Shown: in pieces, positions 44,979 to 56,095 of the stretch
Position numbering within the stretch: position 1 is the stretch's first letter
Layout: each line of letters begins with the position of its first letter
Position numbers and translations under genes: made by a program
Notes under the pieces: model-generated
What the model saw: only the letters and a program-made list of their open reading frames with translations
Database searches by the model: none
Told to the model about the DNA's origin: nothing
Assembly (NCBI RefSeq): GCF_000422825.1
Contig: NZ_AUGU01000014.1
Span: 486,842-550,841 of the forward strand
Length of the DNA: 64,000 nt
Direction of reading: 5' to 3'
Source of the DNA: Nocardioides insulae DSM 17944
Lineage (GTDB): Bacteria > Actinomycetota > Actinomycetes > Propionibacteriales > Nocardioidaceae

Positions 44979-45845
44979 ATGAGTAGCAATGAGCTCGCGA
45001 AGCAGCGAGCGGACCGCGAGGCCCTGCGTGTCGGCGGCCACGACGCACGAGCCTGGCAGCTGGTCTCGGCCCGCCAGGTGGAGGCCTTCGACCCGGCCCA
45101 GCTGGGCAAGGCCGACCAGATCATCCTCGACATCGAGGATGCGATCGACACCTCCTTCAAGGACCAGGCTCGGGAGAACGTCGTCACCTGGCTCCAGGGG
45201 GGTGGACAGGCCTGGGTGCGGATCAACGACTGGACCACGCCCGAATGGCGGCACGACGTGGCGGCGCTGGCCGGCGTACCCGGTCTGAAGGGCGTCATGC
45301 TCGCCAAGGCCGAGGCCGCCGAGCAGGTCACCGACACCTTCCAGCGCCTGGGTGGTGAGACCCCGGTGATCCCGCTGCTCGAGTCGGCGCTGGGCATCGA
45401 GGATGCCACCGACATCGCCCGGGCGCGTGGCGCCTACCGGTTGGCGTTCGGCAGCGGTGACTACCGGCGTGACACCGGAGCGGAGAGTACGCCGCTCGCG
45501 ATGGCCTACCCGCGGACCAAGCTGGTGCTGGCGAGCCGGATCGCCGGCCTGCCCGGCCCGGTCGACGGGCCGACCGTCGACAGCCGCCACACCGTGCTGC
45601 GCGAGCAGGTGGGGGATGCGGTCGCGATGGGCATGACCGGCAAGCTGTGCCTGATCACCGATCAGGCGGCGGTCATCAACGAGACGATGGCGCCCTCGCC
45701 CTCCGATGTGGCCTGGGCCTTCGAGTTCCTGCAGAAGTTCGAGGAGGGTGGCCGGGTCATCCGGGACGGCTCGGACAAGCCGCGCCTCGCTCGGGCGGCC
45801 ACCATCAAGCGCCGGGCCGAGGTCTTCCGGATCCAGCCCGCCTGA
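44979..45845 (+). CDS. CitE-like CoA-ester lyase (HpcH/HpaI aldolase family)
   Basis: Protein of 288 residues with the TIM-barrel of the malyl-CoA/citryl-CoA lyase group. Metal and substrate sites: ILDIEDAIDTSFKDQAR, AWVRINDW (Arg), PLLESALGIEDA (Glu) and AFGSGDYRRDTG (Asp). ATG with GGGAGAA upstream. Transcribed from its own gap after the YjbR gene. It could cleave the CoA ester made by the upstream ligase, but the two are separated by another gene, so this is only a possibility. Confidence 0.9.
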   Translation: MSSNELAKQRADREALRVGGHDARAWQLVSARQVEAFDPAQLGKADQIILDIEDAIDTSFKDQARENVVTWLQGGGQAWVRINDWTTPEWRHDVAALAGVPGLKGVMLAKAEAAEQVTDTFQRLGGETPVIPLLESALGIEDATDIARARGAYRLAFGSGDYRRDTGAESTPLAMAYPRTKLVLASRIAGLPGPVDGPTVDSRHTVLREQVGDAVAMGMTGKLCLITDQAAVINETMAPSPSDVAWAFEFLQKFEEGGRVIRDGSDKPRLARAATIKRRAEVFRIQPA

Positions 45846-45858
45846 GGCGTCTCGCACA

Positions 45859-45899
45859 AGACCCGGTCCCCGTCGCCGTGATGGGGACCGGGTCTTTCT
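45859..45899 (+). terminator. Rho-independent terminator
   Basis: 13-bp stem AGACCCGGTCCCC/GGGGACCGGGTCT with an 11-base loop, followed by TTCTC, just after the CoA-lyase stop and before the riboswitch leader. Confidence 0.9.
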
Positions 45900-45915
45900 C
45901 ATGCGGGGCCCGACT

Positions 45916-46085
45916 GTTACGGTCCCGAGTGCCAGTCAACCCCGCCAGGGGTGAGGGAACCCGGTGAGACTCCGGGACTGACGCGCAGCGGTGTGGGTGA
46001 CACCCGGGGCACGACGTCACTGGGCCGAGAGGCCTGGGAAGACGCTCCGAGGTGGTCGAACCCGAGTCCGAAGACCTGCTGGCCC
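45916..46085 (+). ncRNA. Cobalamin riboswitch
   Basis: Leader upstream of btuF. Conserved aptamer elements appear in order: AGGGAACCCGGTGAGACTCC (45954-45973), then GACTGACGCGCAGCGGT around 45976-45992, GGGTGACACCC, GGGAAGACGCTCCGAG and CCGAAGACCTGCT (46068-46080). These match the B12 box and core of the AdoCbl/cobalamin class. The hairpin GCGACC/GGTCGC at 46091-46109 could be the expression platform. Boundaries are approximate. Confidence 0.9.
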
Positions 46086-46151
46086 TCCCGGCGACCGCCG
46101 TGGGGTCGCACCGGGCTTCGCGTACGAGCCCCAGACCTCGGAGAACCCGAC

Positions 46152-47168
46152 ATGCGTCGTACGACCGTCATGCTGTCCACCGCCCTGCTCGCGCTCACCG
46201 TCGCCGGTTGCGACGCCGCGGCCGACACCAGCGCCTCGAAGACCGCTCAGTCCGCCGTCTCGGTGAAGAACTGCGGCCGGGAGGTGTCCGTCGAGGGTCC
46301 CCCCGAGAGGGTGGTCAGCCTCAACCAGGGGTCGACCGAGATCCTGCTCTCCCTCGGCCTGGGCGACCGCATCGTCGGTACGGCGACCTGGACCGACCCG
46401 ATCCTGCCGTCGCTCGCGGAGGCGAACGCCGACATCCCGCGGCTGGCTGAGAACGCGCCGTCCTTCGAGGCGGTCCTGGCCGAGGAGCCGGACTTCGTCA
46501 CGGCGTCGTTCGTCTCGACCCTGGGGGAGGGCGGTGTGGCGACCCGGGACCAGTTCGAGGACCTCGGCGTGGGCACCTACATCGCGCCCAGCGACTGCGT
46601 GGGCAAGGAGGAGGGCGCCGGGGACGGCACCCGGACCGAGCCCTTCACGATGGAATCGGTCTATCAGGAGATCGAGGACCTGGCCGAGATCTTCGACGTC
46701 GAGGAGAAGGGTGACGAGCTCGTCGCCGACCTCCAGGGCCGCCTGGCCGAGGCGACCGAGCAGGAGGTGCCGGAGGGCACCAGCGCGCTGTTCTGGTTCG
46801 CCAACGACGAGTCGCCGTACATGGCCGGCTGCTGCGGCGCCCCAGGCGTGATCGCGAACTCGCTCGGGCTGGAGAACGTCTTCGACGACACCAAGGACGA
46901 GTGGCCGCAGATCAACTGGGAGACGGTGGCCGACCGCGACCCGGACGTCCTGGTCATCGGTGACCTCACCCGCAAGAGCCAGACCGCGGAGACCGCTGAG
47001 GCCAAGATCGAGTTCCTGGAGTCCAACCCGGTCACCCGGGAGATGGACGCGGTCAAGAACGAGCGGTACGTCGTGCTCACCGGCGCCGAGATGAACCCGT
47101 CGTTGCGCACGGTGTACGGCGCCGAGAACGTCGCCGCGCAGTTGCGCGCCCTCGGACTGGCCGGCTGA
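46152..47168 (+). CDS. btuF: Cobalamin ABC transporter substrate-binding lipoprotein
   Basis: Binding protein of 338 residues, FecB/BtuF class. The leader RRTTVMLSTALLALTVAGC has the lipobox VAGC (Cys near residue 20). The mature part contains ERVVSLNQGSTEILLSLGLG and PDVLVIGDL, the paired lobes of the class III fold, and a CCGAPG segment. Controlled by the cobalamin riboswitch directly upstream, which gives the substrate. CGGAGA lies just before the ATG. First gene of btuFCD. Confidence 0.92.
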   Translation: MRRTTVMLSTALLALTVAGCDAAADTSASKTAQSAVSVKNCGREVSVEGPPERVVSLNQGSTEILLSLGLGDRIVGTATWTDPILPSLAEANADIPRLAENAPSFEAVLAEEPDFVTASFVSTLGEGGVATRDQFEDLGVGTYIAPSDCVGKEEGAGDGTRTEPFTMESVYQEIEDLAEIFDVEEKGDELVADLQGRLAEATEQEVPEGTSALFWFANDESPYMAGCCGAPGVIANSLGLENVFDDTKDEWPQINWETVADRDPDVLVIGDLTRKSQTAETAEAKIEFLESNPVTREMDAVKNERYVVLTGAEMNPSLRTVYGAENVAAQLRALGLAG

Positions 47169-47170
47169 CC

Positions 47171-48225
47171 GTGCTCGCCCCAGCGCAGGGGTCGCCCCGG
47201 CTGCGGCTGCGGCTGCGGATGAGCGGCGCGGTCGGCCTGTGGCTGGTCGCGGGGCTCGTGCTGGTCGCCTCGGTGGCCGTCGCCATCACCATCGGCCCCT
47301 CGGAGCTGACCACCACCGACGTGGGGAGGGTGGTGTGGGCGAAGCTGGCCGGCGGGGAGTCGGGCCTCTCCCGGATCCAGGACGGCATCGTGTGGGACCT
47401 CCGGCTGCCGCGCACCCTGCTCGCGGCCCTGTGCGGCGCCGGGCTCGCGGTCTGCGGGGTGATCCTGCAGTCGTTGCTGCGCAACCCGCTGGCCGACCCC
47501 TTCGTGCTCGGCGTCTCCTCGGGAGCCTCCACCGGCGCCGTGTCGATCGTGGTGCTCGGCGCCGGGGCGGGGTCGATCGGCCTGACCGGCGGGGCCTTCA
47601 TCGGGGCGGTCGGAGCCTTCGCCCTGGTGCTGCTGCTCGCTCACGTGGCGGGCGGTACGACCGATCGGGTGGTCCTGGCAGGGATCGCGGCCACCCAGCT
47701 GTTCTCCGCGCTCACCTCCTTCATCGTGTTCAGTTCCGCCGACGCCGAACAGACCAGGGGAGTGCTGTTCTGGCTGCTTGGCTCTCTCGCCTCGGCCAGT
47801 TGGCTCGATGTCGCGGTCTGCGGCGTCCTGGTCGGCGCCGGGCTGGTGATCTGCCTGCTCAACGCCTCGGTGCTCGACGCCTTCACCTTCGGCCAGGACG
47901 CCGCCGCCTCGCTCGGTGTCGCGGTCACGCGGGCGCGAGTGCTGCTCCTGGTGGTCACCGCGCTGATCACGGCCGTCATCGTGAGTACGTCGGGTGCGAT
48001 CGGCTTCGTCGGTCTGGTCCTGCCGCATGCCGCCCGCGCCCTGGTGGGGGTCCGGCACCGGCTGCTGCTGCCGACCGCGGCGCTGCTCGGCGCGCTCTTC
48101 CTGGTGTGGGTCGATACCGCCGCCAGGACCGTGATCGACCCGCAGGAGATGCCGGTCGGGGTCGCCACGGCACTGGTCGGCGTACCGGCGTTCATGGTGA
48201 TCCTGATGCGGAAGGGCCGGCGCGC

Positions 48226-48229
<4 letters not shown>
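47171..48229 (+). CDS. btuC: Cobalamin ABC transporter permease
   Basis: FecCD/BtuC family permease of 352 residues with about ten helices. Family blocks: DLRLPRTLLAALCGAGLAVCG, RNPLADPFVLGVSSGAS and SGAIGFVGLVLPHAARALVG. GTG start two bases after the btuF stop; its stop overlaps the btuD start (ATGA). Confidence 0.94.
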
Positions 48230-49011
<782 letters not shown>

Positions 49012-49173
49012 CCTCTCGCAGCGGCTGGTCGTGCAGGTCGCCACGGGCGCTCTCCGCTCCGCCGAACGCGAGCCGTGTCTCGCGACCGATGCCCCGATCT
49101 GGGTGAGGTCCGCGCTCGGCCGGACCGGGCGATGCCCGTCCTCCACTACTCTGCTGGTCGGGGGAGGTGTCCG

Positions 49174-50151
49174 GTGACCCTCGAGGCGGAGAGGACGACC
49201 ACGCGCCCGGTCGATGCGGTGCGTGTGGCAGGCCTGCTCGCCTTCGTCGGCGCGATGTTCGTCTACCTCCAGCTCTTCGGACTGCCGAAGCAGACGCTCG
49301 AGGGCGTGCTGTGGATCTACCTGGGCACGGTGGCCTGGGACGTACGCCGGCCGCTGCGGGAACATCTGGTGTTCCTGCGCGACTGGTGGCCGCCGCTGGT
49401 CGTGTTCACCGTCTACCTGTACAGCCGCGGTCTCTCCGACGACCTGGGCATCGTCGGCGTACACGTCACCGAGCCGATCGAGGCCGACCGCTGGCTCTTC
49501 GGTGGGACGCTCCCGACCGAGGCCCTCCAGGCCCAGCTGTGCGGGGTGCCGTGCGACCGGGCGTTGCCTCCGCGGTGGTACGACGTCGTCCTGACCACGG
49601 TCTACTACTCCCACTTCTTCGCCGCGATCGGCGTTGCGGCGTACCTGTGGAAACGCAGTCGTCCCGCCTGGGTCCGCTACATGCGCCGGTACCTGTCGGT
49701 CATCACCCTCGGCGTGGTCTGCTACGTCCTCTATCCGATGGCGCCGCCCTGGATGGCCTCGCGCGACGGCTATCTCACCGAGGACATCTCCCGGATCACC
49801 GGGCGCGGCTGGTTCGACACCGGCTCCGGTGGTGGCGGCGGTGCCCACGATCAGGTCTCGGCCGTCGGCAACCAGGTGGCGGCGATGCCCTCCCTGCATG
49901 CCGGCCTCGCGATCCTGGTGGCCTGGTGGTGCATCGGCCGGCTGGGAGGAAGGTGGCGGTGGCTGCTGTTGCTCTATCCCCTCGCGATGTCGTTCATGCT
50001 CGTCTACTACGCCGAGCACTACGTCGTCGACGCCATCGCCGGCGGCCTCCTGGTCGCGCTGGTGATGGCGTTCTGGCGGGTCTGGGAGCGTCGCCGCGAG
50101 CGGCGCCCGGAGGACCCTGAACCGGAGAAGGAGTCGGCCGAAGCCGTGTAG
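49174..50151 (+). CDS. PAP2-superfamily membrane phosphatase or lipid transferase
   Basis: Membrane protein of 325 residues with about six helices. The phosphatase motifs appear as PSLHAGLAI and YYAEHYVVDAIAGG (His and Asp of the PAP2 active site), as in inositol-phosphorylceramide synthase-like/AUR1-type proteins. GTG at 49174 with GGGGGAGG upstream. A DoxX gene follows in opposite orientation. Lipid phosphate substrate likely, not known. Confidence 0.88.
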   Translation: MTLEAERTTTRPVDAVRVAGLLAFVGAMFVYLQLFGLPKQTLEGVLWIYLGTVAWDVRRPLREHLVFLRDWWPPLVVFTVYLYSRGLSDDLGIVGVHVTEPIEADRWLFGGTLPTEALQAQLCGVPCDRALPPRWYDVVLTTVYYSHFFAAIGVAAYLWKRSRPAWVRYMRRYLSVITLGVVCYVLYPMAPPWMASRDGYLTEDISRITGRGWFDTGSGGGGGAHDQVSAVGNQVAAMPSLHAGLAILVAWWCIGRLGGRWRWLLLLYPLAMSFMLVYYAEHYVVDAIAGGLLVALVMAFWRVWERRRERRPEDPEPEKESAEAV

Positions 50152-50180
50152 GACGGGCCCGTTCGGTCGGTACGGCGGGG

Positions 50181-50576
50181 TCAGCGGCCGCGCCGCCCGA
50201 GCAGCCCTCCGCCCCACAGCGCCCAGACCACCAGGACCGGCTGGAAGAACAGTCGGATGAACCGCTTCCGGTCGGTGTCGAGCCCGAACGCGTCGGTGCC
50301 CTCGGCGTACTGCGCGATGTTGCCGGGGAAGATCGCGACGAAGAACGCCGCCAGCAGCGCTCCGATCACCCCCCGATGCCGGGGTAGGGCCACGAACGCC
50401 GCCCCGAGACCGATCTCGGCCACCCCCGAGGCGACCACGGTGATGTCCTCGTCGACCGGGAACCAGTCGGGGACCTGCGCCTGGAACTCCTCCCGCGCCA
50501 CGGTGAGATGGGTGAGGCCGGCCCCCACCATGATCGAGCCGAGGGCGATCCGGGCGAGGTTCTGGGCGAGGGCCAT
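50181..50576 (-). CDS. DoxX-like small membrane protein
   Basis: Membrane protein of 131 residues with four helices, starting MALAQNLARIALGSIMVGAG and containing GVAEIGLGAAFVALPRHR and FPGNIAQYAEG. It matches the DoxX/DoxD-like family. ATG at 50576; the frame extends upstream only into the TetR gene region. Divergent from the TetR gene with an operator in the gap. Function unsettled. Confidence 0.85.
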   Translation of the reverse strand: MALAQNLARIALGSIMVGAGLTHLTVAREEFQAQVPDWFPVDEDITVVASGVAEIGLGAAFVALPRHRGVIGALLAAFFVAIFPGNIAQYAEGTDAFGLDTDRKRFIRLFFQPVLVVWALWGGGLLGRRGR

Positions 50577-50671
50577 GCCGGAGTCTTGCAGACTCCAGAG
50601 CCGGTGCGAAGTGGTCTGCCCAATCGGATCAGGAGAGGTCCAGCGGCGATCGCTTCGACTGCTATCCCAGT

Positions 50672-50693
50672 TTTGACTTGAGTGCCAGTCAAA
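50672..50693. promoter_or_regulatory. Candidate TetR operator
   Basis: Inverted repeat TTTGACT-N8-AGTCAAA, 19 bases before the TetR start and in the DoxX/TetR intergenic region. Typical place for autoregulation. The AT-rich sequence contrasts with its surroundings. Confidence 0.6.
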
Positions 50694-50712
50694 TCGGGAG
50701 CAGTCTCTTGCT

Positions 50713-51303
50713 ATGCCAGCGCGTGAATACGACATGGCCCGACGATCGGTCGTTGTCGAACGCACCCGCGAGCGCCTGATCCGCGCCGCACGCGACCAGT
50801 TCACCGACCGGCGTTACGCCGATGTGACCCTCGTGGAGATCGCCGACGCCGCCGGGGTGACCGTGCAGACGCTGCTGAATCATTTCGGCTCGAAAGAGGG
50901 CATGCTGACCGCCGCCGCCGAAGTACTCGGCACCGATGTCGATGAACTGCGCGGCCACGTCGAGCCCGGAGACATCGACGGAGCGATAGCGGCGCTGATG
51001 CGCCAATATGAGCACCTCGGCGACGTGAACTGGTGGTTCGTTGCCGACTCTGAACGGGTTCCGTCCATGGTGCCCTTGCTCGACGGCGCGCGAGCCCACC
51101 AGCGCTCGTGGCTGAGGGAGACGTTCGAGCCCTTTGTGCCAACTGAGGAAGCGGTGCGCGATGAGGTCCTCGCCGCCCTGTTCGCGGCCGCCGACGTGGG
51201 CACCTGGAAGCTGTTGCGCCGCGACCTCGGTTACACACCGGAAGCGACGGCTGCCGTGCTCCGGCGACTGATCGTGGGTGCTTGGGCGCAGGGTGCGCCA
51301 TGA
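50713..51303 (+). CDS. TetR-family transcriptional regulator
   Basis: Regulator of 196 residues. N-terminal helix-turn-helix is visible in TLVEIADAAGVTVQTLLNHF, preceded by RLIRAARDQFTDRRYADV. The C-terminal ligand domain is unusual in being rich in Trp and Ala. ATG 50713 just after the operator; stop overlaps the glycosyltransferase start (ATGA), so the two form an operon. Third-position GC looks lower and codon use differs from the neighbours, suggesting transfer. Likely regulator of the glycosyltransferase. Confidence 0.92.
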   Translation: MPAREYDMARRSVVVERTRERLIRAARDQFTDRRYADVTLVEIADAAGVTVQTLLNHFGSKEGMLTAAAEVLGTDVDELRGHVEPGDIDGAIAALMRQYEHLGDVNWWFVADSERVPSMVPLLDGARAHQRSWLRETFEPFVPTEEAVRDEVLAALFAAADVGTWKLLRRDLGYTPEATAAVLRRLIVGAWAQGAP

Positions 51304-52568
51304 GGTACCTGCTCGCGATCTGGGACGGCGGGGGCGCGACGCCACCCAATCTGGGCGTCGCACGCATGCTCGTGGCGCGCGGTCACGAGGTTGTCGTGTA
51401 CGGCGACGCGACATTGGCGGCCGACGTCGGTGCGACCGGAGCGGTGCACCGGCCCTGGCCCACGGCGCCGCAGCGGGTCTCGACCTCACTCGATGATGAT
51501 GTGCTCAAGGACTGGGAATGCCGCACGCCGATCGGTGCCTTCCTGCGTGCGCGCGACCGCCTGGTCGCTGGACCGGCCGGCCTGTTCGCCGCGGACGTGG
51601 TCGCAGCCCTCGACGCGCAGCACTTCGACGCCGTGCTCGCCGACGGGGTGCTGCTGGGCGCCTTGGTCGGCGCCGAGGCCAGGGGCGTGCCGGCGGCTGT
51701 GCTCCATGGCACCGTCTACCTCGTTCCATCCCCCGCGCGCCCACCTCTCGGACGCATCGCGCCCGCACGCGGGCCGCTCGGCCACCTTCGTGATCGCGCG
51801 GGTTGCCTCGCCACGAACCTGCTCTGGCGATCGGGCGTACGCAGTCTCAACGCCGCTCGCGCCACTCACGGCCTCGCGCCACTGCGCCACCTGTGGGACC
51901 AGTGGGGGCATGCCGAGCGGGTGCTCATGCTCACGGCGTCCGCCTTCGATGACCCGCCGGCGAACGAGCCGAATGTCCGCTACGTGGGGCCCGTGCTCGA
52001 AGATCTCCGCTCCGAGGCCGAGGTGCCGCTTCCGCCCGGAGACGACCCGCTCGTCGTCGTGGGGCTCTCGAGTTCGTACATGGCGCAGTCCGAGGTGCTG
52101 CGACAGTTCGCTCAGGCGCTCGCCTCGCTGTCCGTACGCGCGGTGATCACGACCGGGCCCGCGATCGATCCCGCTGAGGTGCCCTCGGCGCCGAACGTCG
52201 TGGTGGTGCAGACAGCGATGCACGGCTCGCTGATTCCGCGCGCCGATCTCGTGGTCACCCATGCAGGACACGGCACGCTGATGAAGGCGCTGGCGGCCGG
52301 GGTGCCGATGCTGTGCGTCCCGTTCGGGCGCGACCAGCCGGACAACGCGGCTCGCGCCGTGCGGCACGGCGTGGCGCACGTCGTGTCGAAGCGGTCGGAT
52401 GCGGCCGCGTTCAGCGCCGCCGTGCGCACAGCACTCGACGATCCGGTGATACGAACCGGCGCTGCCGCGCTCGGCGCACGGGTTCGCGCGGAGATCGATT
52501 CGGGACAGCTCCTTGCCGAGCTCGAGGCACTTCCGGGGCGGCGGCGCCCAGCACCGGAACCAGCCTGA
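51300..52568 (+). CDS. Glycosyltransferase family 1 (macrolide/UGT-like)
   Basis: GT-B fold transferase of 422 residues resembling macrolide or natural-product glycosyltransferases. N-terminal LLAIWDGGGATPPNLGVARM binds acceptor; the C-terminal nucleotide-sugar site has VVTHAGHGTLMKALAAGVPM and the end of that motif CVPFGRDQPDNA. Donor and acceptor are not identifiable. Coupled to the TetR gene. Such pairs often inactivate or modify small molecules, such as macrolides; resistance is possible but not shown. Confidence 0.9.
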   Translation: MRYLLAIWDGGGATPPNLGVARMLVARGHEVVVYGDATLAADVGATGAVHRPWPTAPQRVSTSLDDDVLKDWECRTPIGAFLRARDRLVAGPAGLFAADVVAALDAQHFDAVLADGVLLGALVGAEARGVPAAVLHGTVYLVPSPARPPLGRIAPARGPLGHLRDRAGCLATNLLWRSGVRSLNAARATHGLAPLRHLWDQWGHAERVLMLTASAFDDPPANEPNVRYVGPVLEDLRSEAEVPLPPGDDPLVVVGLSSSYMAQSEVLRQFAQALASLSVRAVITTGPAIDPAEVPSAPNVVVVQTAMHGSLIPRADLVVTHAGHGTLMKALAAGVPMLCVPFGRDQPDNAARAVRHGVAHVVSKRSDAAAFSAAVRTALDDPVIRTGAAALGARVRAEIDSGQLLAELEALPGRRRPAPEPA

Positions 52569-52879
52569 GACCCCGCGAGTTCTGCGGAGTGCCAAGGTCG
52601 GGTCTGCGCGCTCGAAGCAAGCTCGGTGAGGGAACGTTCCGCCGGCTACCTGTGGCCGGCGACGTCATTGACCAGCCATGCGACGAACAACATCTACTTC
52701 ACGCGCGTGTGCAGTGTCGAGGCTCCTGGGAAGAACGTGTTCGCGAAGGTGTCCCGGACGCTGCCGATACCGAGTTCGTGGACCGTTGAGGAATCCTCGA
52801 AAAGCTTGACGACCTCGAGCATCGCCACCCGTTACGACTCGTCGCAGTCGAGCCACCCGAAGTAGCCCACGAATCTCAT
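52569..52879 (-). pseudogene. Decayed DUF6361-like gene fragment
   Basis: On the minus strand, from ATG at 52879, one frame reads MRFVGYFGWLDCDES, stop (52832-52834), then MLEVVKLFEDSSTVHELGIG plus SVRDTFANTFFPGASTLHTR to a second stop (52694-52696), then MLFVAWLVNDVAGHR, a third stop (52646-52648) and PAERSLTEL. The run of LGIG, SVRDTFA and FPG-STLHTR followed by MLFVAWL is the N-terminal pattern of DUF6361-type proteins. The frame is unbroken except for the stops. The 3' end is undefined. A perfect palindrome GATCGGATCCGATC lies just upstream at 52882-52895. Family assignment is from memory of the pattern. Confidence 0.6.
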
Positions 52880-53179
52880 GAGATCGGATCCGATCCTCAC
52901 GGTCAAGGCGTCAACTATTGGTGTCGTGTCGAGCGCACGGCATGGTCGTCGCCTGGATGGCCGCCTTCATCGCCCGTGCTCGCGGGTGGGCGTCGACGGC
53001 TCCATGACCGGGCATGCCCTCGCGCTCGTGGAGGGTGGCGTGCGCGTGGGCGCAGGCGCGTCCGTCCAGGCGTCGGAATCTCGGGTGCCCGCGGGTATGG
53101 GCGCGAGGCGCGTCACGAACTGCGCATAGGTGGGCCGCCGCCGGGCGGGCCTGCCGAGGTGGCGTGACAGGCTGGGGTC
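52880..53179. other. Gap with no recognisable gene
   Basis: About 300 bases between the DUF6361 relic and the DUF255 gene. It holds only a low-quality 83-residue frame (52878-53129, plus strand) rich in Gly, Arg and Val with no family pattern. It may be a remnant of inserted DNA. Confidence 0.5.
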
Positions 53180-55165
<1,986 letters not shown>

Positions 55166-55215
55166 CGGCGCGCCGCGGACCCGGGCGCGGGAGTGGTCGG
55201 GTTGGATCGGGAGTC

Positions 55216-56085
55216 GTGGACCCGAACCTGCGACCACAGCCGGAGCGCTTCTTCGACGGCGGTGACGACACCGACCCGCCGGCACCGGAGGGCTCGGCGC
55301 GGATCGAGCTGAGCCAGGCGGTCGACGGTGACCCGACGCTGTTCGCGCTCCACCGCCGGCTGGGCTATCGCGACGAGGAGTACGGCGAGATCGTGGTGCC
55401 CGCCGATCTGGCGGCGTTCCGCACCGACCTCACCTCGGTGCCCAGCGTCTTCACCTGGCTGGTCCCCAAGACCGGCCATCACCTGGCCGCCGCCCTCATC
55501 CACGACGCGCTCGTGCTCGACCGCGGCGAGCCGGCACATCTGGGCGCGCCGATCGACCGGGTCGGTGCCGACCGGGTGTTCCGGCGGGCGATGCGCGACA
55601 CCCGGGTGGGCGTCGTACGCCGCTGGCTGATCTGGTCGGCCGTCACCCTGGCCACGATCTGGGTCGGTTCGGGAGCCTGGTCGCGCGCGCGGCACCTTCG
55701 CTATCTGGTCGTCATGGTCGCCACCCTGTTGCTCGTCGCCGGGATCGGTGTGGTCGCCACCCTGGACCTGTTCGACGTCGTCGACCAACTGTGGTGGATG
55801 GGGGAGCGGGCCTGGTGGGCTGAGGTCATCGGTGGCCTCTCCGCCGCGGTGGTGATCCCGCTGCTGATGGGACTCACCTGGGGTCGCTTCCGGGTGGCCG
55901 GGGCGATCGCCGGGATCGCGCTGGCCGTCCTGCTGCACGTCACCGCGGTACTGGTCGTGATCACCCTGCTCTACCAGTGGGCCGAGCGGCTGGCCCGCAA
56001 CCGACCGACGGCGCTGCTGGTGACGCTCGGAGTCGTGGTCGCGGCCTGCGGCGTCCTGGCCGTGATGTTCGTCGGCACCGCCTGA
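55216..56085 (+). CDS. DUF1353 protein with C-terminal membrane region
   Basis: Protein of 289 residues. Residues 50-140 carry the DUF1353 pattern FRTDLTSVPSVFTWLVPKTG, ALIHDALVLDRG and VFRRAMRDTRVG. The C-terminal half has four hydrophobic helices, unlike the usual small soluble DUF1353 proteins. GTG start 55216, 50 bases after the DUF255 gene. Unknown function; possible peptidase-like fold. Confidence 0.85.
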   Translation: MDPNLRPQPERFFDGGDDTDPPAPEGSARIELSQAVDGDPTLFALHRRLGYRDEEYGEIVVPADLAAFRTDLTSVPSVFTWLVPKTGHHLAAALIHDALVLDRGEPAHLGAPIDRVGADRVFRRAMRDTRVGVVRRWLIWSAVTLATIWVGSGAWSRARHLRYLVVMVATLLLVAGIGVVATLDLFDVVDQLWWMGERAWWAEVIGGLSAAVVIPLLMGLTWGRFRVAGAIAGIALAVLLHVTAVLVVITLLYQWAERLARNRPTALLVTLGVVVAACGVLAVMFVGTA

Positions 56086-56095
56086 GCGGTGCCGG

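Noticed and set aside
52626..52865. 79-residue plus-strand frame
   Set aside because: Composition is random; the opposite strand carries the recognisable DUF6361-like relic.
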